A stretch of 64,000 bases of DNA from Mucilaginibacter tundrae (GTDB lineage: Bacteria > Bacteroidota > Bacteroidia > Sphingobacteriales > Sphingobacteriaceae). Shown one piece after another: positions 45,625-53,258 of the stretch. The translations under genes were made by a program, and so were the position numbers. Positions within the stretch are counted from its first letter, which is position 1. Every line of letters begins with the position of its first letter. Where the stretch lies: NCBI RefSeq assembly GCF_013408825.1, contig NZ_JACCBZ010000009.1, positions 62,001 to 126,000 of the forward strand. Reading direction: 5' to 3'. The notes under the pieces are model-generated. The model saw only the letters and a program-made list of their open reading frames with translations, was not told where the DNA came from and made no database searches.

Positions 45625-46431
45625 ATGGCTGGGAAAAAACAACCTTACGGAATAAACAATATTGTATCATGGGGTGCTACAATAGTTATCATCGGCTTGC
45701 TGTTTAAAATACAGCACTGGCCATATGGTGGTTTCTTTATTTCATTGGGATTAGGGATGGAGGCGTTTTTATTCGCCATATTGGGTTTTCAAAGGGATAC
45801 GACCGAGATCGACTGGACACGAGCTTATCCTGAATTGTCAGAAGATTATAAAGGCGAACTGCCTGCCTCATCTTCAAGAGGAGCTATCAGTTCAGGAAGC
45901 AATTTTTCAGAAACTGCAGCTTTGGATAAAATGATGGAAGAAGCCAATATCGGCCCTGAGTTGATCCGTAGCTTAGGTGATGGCTTGAGAACTTTTGGCG
46001 ATAAGGTGGCAGCTATATCACGTGTAACTGACGCCGGTAATGCTACTACTGTATTTACCGAGAAAATTAAAACAGCCAGTGATAGCTATGATAAATTAAG
46101 CGTTGCTTTTGATAAAGCATCAGCTAATCTTACTGAAATGGCTGGATCTGAGATCGACTCAAAAAATTATCATGAGCAAGTGAATACTATGGCTAAAAAT
46201 CTTTCAGCTTTAAACGCGGTTTATGAACTAGAGCTTCAGGATTCAAGCAATCACTTAAAGTCAATGAACAAATTCTATAGCGACATGGAAGTTACTATTC
46301 AAAACTTTACTGAATCTGCCAGCAGTTCACAACAGTTTAAAGATGAAGTAACCCAGTTAGCCAAGAGCTTATCTTCATTAAACGCGGTTTACGGTAACAT
46401 GCTATCGGCAATGAACCAACCTCGCGCTTAA
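45625..46431 (+). CDS. gldL: Type IX secretion / gliding motor protein GldL
   Basis: 268 aa. Two N-terminal membrane helices (VSWGATIVIIGLLFKIQHWP and GGFFISLGLGMEAFLFAILG) are followed by a helical cytoplasmic tail. E46 in the second helix probably matches the conserved motor Glu of GldL, and K28 sits in the first. GldL and GldM form the proton-motive-force-driven motor of the T9SS. It starts 37 bp after gldK and is followed by gldM after 54 bp. Confidence 0.95.
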   Translation: MAGKKQPYGINNIVSWGATIVIIGLLFKIQHWPYGGFFISLGLGMEAFLFAILGFQRDTTEIDWTRAYPELSEDYKGELPASSSRGAISSGSNFSETAALDKMMEEANIGPELIRSLGDGLRTFGDKVAAISRVTDAGNATTVFTEKIKTASDSYDKLSVAFDKASANLTEMAGSEIDSKNYHEQVNTMAKNLSALNAVYELELQDSSNHLKSMNKFYSDMEVTIQNFTESASSSQQFKDEVTQLAKSLSSLNAVYGNMLSAMNQPRA

Positions 46432-46485
46432 TACATTACAATTGATAATAACAGTTTTTTATAAACTAAATAATATTTAAAGCAA

Positions 46486-48024
46486 ATGGCTGGAGGTAAA
46501 CAAACCCCAAGACAACGAATGATGGGTATACTCTATCTGGTTCTTTTGGGCCTTATAGCACTCGACGTACCCGATAGTTTGCTGGATGCATTTAAACATA
46601 TAAGTGATAGTTTAACCGTTTCAAAAACAAACGTACAAACAGGTATTGATCAAACTTTTAAAGCTTTTGAGGCGACTAAATTAAAAGATCAAAAGGAAAG
46701 AGCACAACCTATTTATGATAAGGCAAAACAAGCACAGAAATTAGCTGATGACCTGAATGCCTATATCGAGACGCTTAAGAATAAATTCTTGGACGAAACG
46801 GGCGGCGTCGATCCTGCGACCAATGATTACAAAGGCCGCGAAGACCTTGATGTATCTGTGCGCATGATGATCAACGATCAGAAATATGCATATGAACTGC
46901 ACAAGAAGATTGATGATACAAAGAATGGCTTGTTGGCATTATTAAATGACAAAGAAAAGCAAGGTGTAAATCTTTCTTTAGATGCCACAGCTCCTCCACA
47001 TGTTGCCGGTTTCCCGAATAAAGACTGGGAAAATGCGAACTTTGGTGAAGGTATACCGATGGCAGCAGCGATGACCGCGTTGATTAAGATTCAATCAGAC
47101 ACAAAAAATGCTGAAAACGAAGTTGTTAAAAAGATATTGGGTGAAGTTGACCAAGCAGTTGTAAACCTTGACCAGTTTTCAGCTGTGGCGGTAGCCCCTT
47201 CAAGTTATGTACTTCAAGGCCAACCGTATACTGCACAAGTATTTTTAACAGCATCTGATTCAAAATCAAATCCAGATATTACTGTTGATGGCAGCAAGCT
47301 TTCAGTACAAGGTGGTAAAGGTATTTATACGGGTAACACCAGTTCCGAAGGTATTAAAACATGGATAGGTACAATCAGAGTAAAGCAAAATGATGGAACT
47401 TATAAAACATATTCTACCGGGCCGCAAACTTACCAGGTAGCTAAACCATCTGCAGTTGTATCGCCAACTAAAATGAATGTTTTATACATCGGTTTACCAA
47501 ACCCCCTTGCTGTATCAGCACCGGGAGTACCATTAGAGAAATTACATGTAAGCATGAGTAGTGGTTCTATAAGCGGTTCAAAGGGGGATTTTGTAGGAAA
47601 TGTTACTACACCCGGAACTACTACTGTGACTATATCAGCTGAAGTTAGCCCGGGAAGAACTACCGTATTAGGCTCAACCTTATTTCGTGTAAAACGTATA
47701 CCCGATCCAAAGCCTGAGTTTGCCGGCAAAAGCGGTGGTAACACCAGCGCTGCTAACATCCGCAGTCAGGACAGGATCTTCGCCAAACTTGACAATTTTG
47801 AATTTGACGCCAAGTTTAATGTTACACGCTTTACCGTTGTGATAATAAAACCACGCCAGGATGCGATTATATTATCAGCAACCGGCAGCGAAATAACAGG
47901 CAGCATGCGTACTGCAATGGCTTCGGTTACACCCGGAACTACTGTTGTATTTAAAGATATTGTTGCTGTTGGCCCCGATGGTTCGCAGCGCGGACTTGAC
48001 CCGATTACATTTAGTGCAAATTAA
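46486..48024 (+). CDS. gldM: Type IX secretion / gliding motor protein GldM
   Basis: 512 aa. It begins MAGGKQTPRQRMMGILYLVL with one membrane helix (about 12-30), then a long periplasmic part: a helical bundle up to about residue 220 and beta domains after it (FSAVAVAPSSYVLQGQPYTA ... VLYIGLPNPLAVSAPGVPLE ... RIFAKLDNFEFDAKFNVTRF). The GldM rod turns in the GldL ring and contacts the GldKN ring. ATG start at 46486; the gldN start lies 5 bp after its stop. Confidence 0.96.
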   Translation: MAGGKQTPRQRMMGILYLVLLGLIALDVPDSLLDAFKHISDSLTVSKTNVQTGIDQTFKAFEATKLKDQKERAQPIYDKAKQAQKLADDLNAYIETLKNKFLDETGGVDPATNDYKGREDLDVSVRMMINDQKYAYELHKKIDDTKNGLLALLNDKEKQGVNLSLDATAPPHVAGFPNKDWENANFGEGIPMAAAMTALIKIQSDTKNAENEVVKKILGEVDQAVVNLDQFSAVAVAPSSYVLQGQPYTAQVFLTASDSKSNPDITVDGSKLSVQGGKGIYTGNTSSEGIKTWIGTIRVKQNDGTYKTYSTGPQTYQVAKPSAVVSPTKMNVLYIGLPNPLAVSAPGVPLEKLHVSMSSGSISGSKGDFVGNVTTPGTTTVTISAEVSPGRTTVLGSTLFRVKRIPDPKPEFAGKSGGNTSAANIRSQDRIFAKLDNFEFDAKFNVTRFTVVIIKPRQDAIILSATGSEITGSMRTAMASVTPGTTVVFKDIVAVGPDGSQRGLDPITFSAN

Positions 48025-48029
48025 AAGAT

Positions 48030-48983
48030 ATGAAAAAGAACATTTTACTTATTGTACTTTGCCTGGCATGCACTGCTACCTTTGCGCAAAGAAAAAAGAA
48101 GACTGTTAAAAAGAAAACGGTTGCTGCAAAACAAGTAGCACCTGCACAACAGAATACAGCTTTACAGGCTCAGTCTGCTGTACCTGCAACAGCAACGCCC
48201 TTAAAACCTTTTGACAGGCCTTTGGATGGTTATTACAAAAAAACCAACATACTAAGCGCTAAAGTAACACCATATCCACACTTACGCGAAGCTGATGTTG
48301 CTTACGCGAAACGCATCTGGCGCGAGATCGATCTTCGTATGAAGATGAATACTTATTTGTCTTCTCCTAAATCAAGATTAATTGATGTTTTGATGAATGC
48401 GGTAGCCGACGGCGAATTAACTGCATATGATGCAACCCCCGATCCTAAAAATGACCCGGATGGAGATAGTTTTTACCGCCCTTTAACTCCGGAGCAAGCA
48501 AAGAGCAGAATGGCTGACAGCTCGGTAGTTGATAAATTTGATAAAGATGGTAACAAAATAGGTTCAACAATAGTTGCCGGTGAGTTTAATCCTGATAGTG
48601 TTGTTAAATTCCGTCTAAAAGAAGACTGGATTTTTGACAGACAGCGTGGTATATTTGAACCACGTATCATTGGTATAGCCCCTATGGTTAAACCAAAAGC
48701 GGGTAGTGTTGATATTGATTACCAACCGGCTTTCTGGATCTATTTCCCGGATGCACGCCAGGTATTAGCGGTTAAAGAGGTTGTAAATCATCACAGTGAC
48801 GCTACCGGTTTAAGCTTTGATGATATATTTATGAAACGCTTATTTGATAGCTACATCGTAAAAGTATCTAATGATAAAGACGAACGTATAAAAGATTACG
48901 CACAAGGTATAGATAAGTTATACGAAGCAGAAAAAGTGAAGAAATCCTTAATGGATTGGGAACTTAACTTGTGGCAATATTAA
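48030..48983 (+). CDS. gldN: Type IX secretion / gliding protein GldN
   Basis: 317 aa. Signal peptide (ending ATFAQ, about residue 20), then a Lys-rich stretch and a low-complexity AQQ/APA linker up to about 60. The conserved GldN/PorN domain follows: KRIWREIDLRMKMNTYLSSP, IDVLMNAVADGELTAYDA, RLKEDWIFDRQRGIFEPRII and YQPAFWIYFPDARQVL. It partners GldK in the periplasmic ring. Last gene of gldKLMN; a bidirectional terminator follows. Confidence 0.95.
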   Translation: MKKNILLIVLCLACTATFAQRKKKTVKKKTVAAKQVAPAQQNTALQAQSAVPATATPLKPFDRPLDGYYKKTNILSAKVTPYPHLREADVAYAKRIWREIDLRMKMNTYLSSPKSRLIDVLMNAVADGELTAYDATPDPKNDPDGDSFYRPLTPEQAKSRMADSSVVDKFDKDGNKIGSTIVAGEFNPDSVVKFRLKEDWIFDRQRGIFEPRIIGIAPMVKPKAGSVDIDYQPAFWIYFPDARQVLAVKEVVNHHSDATGLSFDDIFMKRLFDSYIVKVSNDKDERIKDYAQGIDKLYEAEKVKKSLMDWELNLWQY

Positions 48984-49008
48984 GATTAGTGATTTGATCG
49001 AGATTAGG

Positions 49009-49035
49009 AAAAGGAGCGTTTTACGTTCCTTTTTT
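49009..49035. terminator. Bidirectional terminator between gldN and uvrC
   Basis: A stem of 11 bp with one G-U pair (49009-49019 and 49023-49033) around the AAGGAGCGT/ACGTTCCTT core. It ends in six T on the plus strand and is preceded by an A-rich tract that gives TTTTTCC on the minus strand. It serves convergent gldN and uvrC. Confidence 0.75.
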
Positions 49036-49061
49036 GTTTTACGACATTTAAGAATCGCTTA

Positions 49062-50873
49062 CTATTCCACCATCTTAGCGCTGAAATAACTAATTATAGC
49101 CTTGGCTTGCTTAGTATTCACCACTTCCATCAATTCAGCCTCAGTTGCTTCCCTAACTTTCTTAACTGATTTAAAGTATTTCAACAGCTTACTTGATGTT
49201 GTTTTACCTATGCCATCAATCAGGTCGAGTTCTGTAACTAATGTACCCTGATCACGTTTTTTTCGGTGGAAGGTAATGCCAAAACGGTGAGCTTCATCCC
49301 TCAATTGTTGTATTACTTTTAATGTTTCGGATTTCTTATCCAGATATAATGGATACTGATCACCGGGATAATACAGTTCTTCCAAGCGTTTGGCTATTCC
49401 TATTATAGTAACTTGTTTTTCGATACCTAATAGTTTAAGGCTTTTCATGGCGGATGATAATTGGCCTTTGCCGCCATCTATTACAATTAACTGTGGTAAT
49501 TCAGTCCCTTCGTCCAGCATTCGCCGGTAACGGCGTTGCACAGCCTCTTCCATAGTCGCGAAATCATCCGGACCAACAACTGTTTTCACATTAAAGTGCC
49601 GATAATCCTTTTTTGATGGCTTCCCATCCTTAAAAACAACAATAGCCGACACAGGGTATTTTCCCTGGAAGTTGGAGTTATCAAAACATTCAATATGTCT
49701 CGGTAGCTGGTTCATCCGCAAATCTTTCATCATCTGCGTTAACAAACGTTCGGTGCGTATCTCCGGATTCAATTTTTCATACTGATCTATACGCTCCTTT
49801 TTAAAGAACTGCACATTCTTTTGCGAGAGATCAAGCAACTTACGCTTTTCGCCCAATTTAGGCACGGTAAATTTAATAGATGAGCTATCTTCAACATCAA
49901 CCTTAAAAGGCACTATGATCTCTTTAGAATGACTGTTATAACGAGTCCTGAACTCTGAGATCGCCAGCGTTAGTAATTCCTCGTCACTCTCGTCCAACCG
50001 TTTTTTAAGCTCGATAGTTTGAGTTTGGATGATGGTGCCATTCATTATCTTGAGGAAGTTCACAAATGCATATTTCTCTTCAGATGCGATGCTGAACACA
50101 TCAATATCGGTAATAGATGAATTTACAACGGTTGACTTACTTTGGTAATTCTCCAGCAATTCAAACTTCCTTTTCAGCTTGTGGGCGTACTCGTAGTTCA
50201 TGCTGCTGATGGCTTCTTCCATATCGGCACGCAAGCCGCGTAGCACAGCTCCTATCTTACCATTTAAAATATCGGTTATTTCGCTGATGTTATGGTCATA
50301 ATCACTCTCGGTCTGATAATCCTGACATGGGCCTTTACAGTTACCCAGTTGATATTCCAGGCAAACTTTAAACTTACCCTTCTCAATATTTTGTCGGGTT
50401 AAAGCCAGGTTACAGGTACGCAACGGGTACGTCTCCTTTATCAACCCTAAAATGTTATGCATCATACTTACCGATGCATACGGTCCGAGGTATTTTGATC
50501 CGTCCCTCACAATCCTCCGTGTCCAGAATATGCGGGGATAGTTTTCATTCTTAATAATGATCCAGGGATAAGTTTTATCATCCTTTAGCATTACGTTATA
50601 GCGTGGCTGATGCTTTTTGATCAGGCTGTTTTCCAACAGCCAGGCGTCAATCTCAGTATCAACGATGGTAAAAGTAATGTCGCGTATTTTTGATACCAAA
50701 ACCCTTGTTTTGGCATTAACGTTAGGATTATTAAAATATGAGGATACCCTGTTGCGTAAATCCTTTGCTTTACCAATATATATCAGTTCCTTATCGCTAT
50801 CCCAGTACTGATAAACACCAGGCTTATGCGGAACATTTTTTATTGCAGCCCTATAATCAAACTTTTCAGCCAT
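49062..50873 (-). CDS. uvrC: Excinuclease ABC subunit C
   Basis: 603 aa, full length. GIY-YIG nuclease domain (PGVYQYWDSDKELIYIGKAK DLRNRVSSY, about 17-45), a Cys-rich region (CNLALTRQNI, CLEYQLGNCKGPC), UVR motif (MEEAISSMNYEYAHKLKRKF), RNase H-like nuclease domain (HIECFDNSNFQGKYPVSAIV, LIVIDGGKGQLSSAM, IGIAKRLEELYYPG, LRDEAHRFGITFHR) and C-terminal helix-hairpin-helix (IDGIGKTTSSKLLKYF). It makes both incisions in nucleotide excision repair. A palindromic repeat separates it from the upstream PBP gene. Confidence 0.97.
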   Translation of the reverse strand: MAEKFDYRAAIKNVPHKPGVYQYWDSDKELIYIGKAKDLRNRVSSYFNNPNVNAKTRVLVSKIRDITFTIVDTEIDAWLLENSLIKKHQPRYNVMLKDDKTYPWIIIKNENYPRIFWTRRIVRDGSKYLGPYASVSMMHNILGLIKETYPLRTCNLALTRQNIEKGKFKVCLEYQLGNCKGPCQDYQTESDYDHNISEITDILNGKIGAVLRGLRADMEEAISSMNYEYAHKLKRKFELLENYQSKSTVVNSSITDIDVFSIASEEKYAFVNFLKIMNGTIIQTQTIELKKRLDESDEELLTLAISEFRTRYNSHSKEIIVPFKVDVEDSSSIKFTVPKLGEKRKLLDLSQKNVQFFKKERIDQYEKLNPEIRTERLLTQMMKDLRMNQLPRHIECFDNSNFQGKYPVSAIVVFKDGKPSKKDYRHFNVKTVVGPDDFATMEEAVQRRYRRMLDEGTELPQLIVIDGGKGQLSSAMKSLKLLGIEKQVTIIGIAKRLEELYYPGDQYPLYLDKKSETLKVIQQLRDEAHRFGITFHRKKRDQGTLVTELDLIDGIGKTTSSKLLKYFKSVKKVREATEAELMEVVNTKQAKAIISYFSAKMVE

Positions 50874-50906
50874 TAATTCACCTATTCTAACTCAATCAAC
50901 AATTAT

Positions 50907-50987
50907 CATTGCAAGGAACGAAAAACAGTCGCGAGTATAAAGTAAGCCCGTCCTGCATAGCTCGCGACTGCTTCGTTCTTGGCAATG
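50907..50987. repeat. Palindromic REP-like intergenic element
   Basis: An imperfect inverted repeat with arms 50907-50935 and 50961-50987. The outer parts CATTGC-AGGAACGAA and TTCGTTCTTGGCAATG pair, and so do the inner CAGTCGCGAG and CTCGCGACTG, across a 25-nt loop. I recall the same CATTGC(G)AGGAACGAA..TCGCGA design as a widespread dispersed repeat in Bacteroidota. It lies between PBP1A and uvrC, both on the minus strand. Confidence 0.7.
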
Positions 50988-51007
50988 GCATTATCAAAAT
51001 ATAACGT

Positions 51008-53257
51008 TTAAAATTCTAACTTTTTATCTACAGGATTAGTCCCCTGTTGTTGCTGATTGTAAGCGCCACAATCCAGCGTGATATTAAGCCCGCCTTTTGG
51101 AGGGTCAAAGTCAATATTTTTCTTATACCCAAGCGATGTATTCGCATAAAGCTTTTGCATATAAAGCGCAAATATAGGCAATGCAGTGTTAGCTCCTTCG
51201 CCAAGCCTTTCGGTACGGAAATGTATATCACGGTCTTCACAGCCTGTCCAAACACCTGTCACCAATTGAGGGGTGTAACCAACAAACCATCCATCCGAGT
51301 TATCGTTTGGTGTACCGGTTTTGCCTGCTATTGGGTTAGTTAAGTGGTATTTGAAGCCCATCCTTGCACCCGTTCCATCTGTCACCACTGCTTTAAGCAT
51401 ATAAGTCATTACATAAGCGGTTTGCTCATCCATGGCTTGTTTAACCTGCGTATGGTTGGTATATAATACGTTGCCATTTTTATCTTCAATACGCAATAAA
51501 AATGTTGGTTGTGTCCATATGCCATGGTTGGCAAATACACCGTAAGCACCAGTCATATCAAAAACTGAGGCGTCAAAACTACCAAGACATATAGATGGAT
51601 ATGCCGGAACATCCGTAGTGATACCCATTCTTTTAATCAATTCAACTACCGGCGGAGGGGTGATCTCTTTCATAATGTGGGCAGTTATCCAGTTTTGCGA
51701 ATGCGCTAACGCCTCTCTCATAGTTAACATGCCGGGTATGGTTTCCGCTTTTCCCGAACGAGGGCACCATTTCTGTCCTTCATAATCAATAGTATCCGGA
51801 ACATTATTAAACTCCATGCACGGCGAAAAACTTTGGTTAACAGCGACGGCATAAGTAAACGGTTTAGCTGTTGAACCAACCTGGCGGGCACCATCCTTAA
51901 CCTGGTCATATTGAAAGTGTTCAAAGTTTATACCGCCAACCCAGGCCTTTATATAACCTGTTGCGGGGTCCATACTCATTAATGAATTACGCAACAGCAA
52001 TTTGCAATAAACAATTGAGTCAATTGGTTTCATTACCGTGTCTATATCCCCTCTCCAGGTAAACAGGTTTATAGAATCGGGCGTATTAAAGTTTTCCTTG
52101 ATCTCATCCTCTGATTTACCTTCCGAAACTAACTCTTTATACCTATCGCTACGGCGCATACCTTCATCAAGCAACAGCTTATAATTTTTAATTTCTTTCC
52201 ATAAACTATGCCCTCTCCAATGGTCATTAAACTGTCCCTGTAGTGTACGCATGTATTCACGCTGCGATTCTTCGGCGTATTCCTGCATCGTGGCATCTAT
52301 AGTGGTGTAGATCTTCAGTCCATCACGGTCAAGGTCATAAGGCGTACCATCTGGTTTGGTGATTGACTTATCAACCAATATCTTTTGGATTTCTTTTTTA
52401 AGTACCGCCCTGAAATATTGGGCGATCCCTTCATTACGATCTATCCTGGTAAAATCCAGATCAAGTGGCTTTTGTTTAAATTCGTCCACTTGTCCCGAAG
52501 TTAAATAACCTTCTTTACCCATCCTTTCCAATACCAAGTTACGGCGCCCAATTGCATTTTCAGGATGCCTGATAGGCGAATACAAACCCGGTGCATTTAG
52601 CATACCTACTAACAATGCAGCCTGATCGGGGCTTACCTTATCAGGCGTTGTGTTAAAATAAGTACGTGTTGCTGACTTTATTCCATAGGTATTGTAAGCA
52701 CCAAAATCAACCGTATTTAAATACATGGTCAAGATTTCTTGTTTAGTATAATGCCTTTCTAACTGAACAGAAATGATCAGTTCTTTCAATTTTTGGGTAA
52801 TACGTACAAAAGGATTATGGCTGCCACCGCCATTGTACAAATTTTTAGCTAACTGTTGGGTAATTGTACTACCACCCTGTGACTTACCTATTAAGTTGTA
52901 AAATATAATACTGAACGAGCGTTGAAAATCGATACCGGAGTGATTATAAAAGCGATTATCCTCGGTAGCGACCAAGGCATTTACTAAATAAGGAGACAAA
53001 TCCTTATAGGTAACACTCGACCTGTTTTGAACATAATACGTACCTAAGACTTTTTTATCGGACGATATAATTTCGGAGGCCTGGTTGCTTTTAGGATTTT
53101 CCAGCTCGCGGAATGGCGGCAGCGGACCAAATAAACCGAAAGCAGTAACTGTTATCAACAAAGCAAAAAGCACCACACAGCCTATGGCGATCTTCCATAT
53201 AAGCCAGTTATATCTTTTTATTTCTTGTGGTGATAATTTAACTTCCTTTTTTTGCAT
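51008..53257 (-). CDS. Penicillin-binding protein 1A, bifunctional class A
   Basis: 749 aa. One N-terminal membrane helix (about 17-43), GT51 glycosyltransferase domain (ALVATEDNRFYNHSGIDFQR with the catalytic Glu, KSQGGSTITQQLAKNLY, RKLKE-like KELIISVQLERHYTKQEILT) and a transpeptidase domain with SxxK in GSTAKPFTYAVA, SQN in AHSQNWIT, and KTG in IAGKTGTPNDNSDGWFVGYT. It polymerises and cross-links peptidoglycan. Its ATG at 53257 lies 1 bp after the SprE/PorW stop, so the two are co-transcribed. Confidence 0.95.
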   Translation of the reverse strand: MQKKEVKLSPQEIKRYNWLIWKIAIGCVVLFALLITVTAFGLFGPLPPFRELENPKSNQASEIISSDKKVLGTYYVQNRSSVTYKDLSPYLVNALVATEDNRFYNHSGIDFQRSFSIIFYNLIGKSQGGSTITQQLAKNLYNGGGSHNPFVRITQKLKELIISVQLERHYTKQEILTMYLNTVDFGAYNTYGIKSATRTYFNTTPDKVSPDQAALLVGMLNAPGLYSPIRHPENAIGRRNLVLERMGKEGYLTSGQVDEFKQKPLDLDFTRIDRNEGIAQYFRAVLKKEIQKILVDKSITKPDGTPYDLDRDGLKIYTTIDATMQEYAEESQREYMRTLQGQFNDHWRGHSLWKEIKNYKLLLDEGMRRSDRYKELVSEGKSEDEIKENFNTPDSINLFTWRGDIDTVMKPIDSIVYCKLLLRNSLMSMDPATGYIKAWVGGINFEHFQYDQVKDGARQVGSTAKPFTYAVAVNQSFSPCMEFNNVPDTIDYEGQKWCPRSGKAETIPGMLTMREALAHSQNWITAHIMKEITPPPVVELIKRMGITTDVPAYPSICLGSFDASVFDMTGAYGVFANHGIWTQPTFLLRIEDKNGNVLYTNHTQVKQAMDEQTAYVMTYMLKAVVTDGTGARMGFKYHLTNPIAGKTGTPNDNSDGWFVGYTPQLVTGVWTGCEDRDIHFRTERLGEGANTALPIFALYMQKLYANTSLGYKKNIDFDPPKGGLNITLDCGAYNQQQQGTNPVDKKLEF

Positions 53258-53258
53258 A

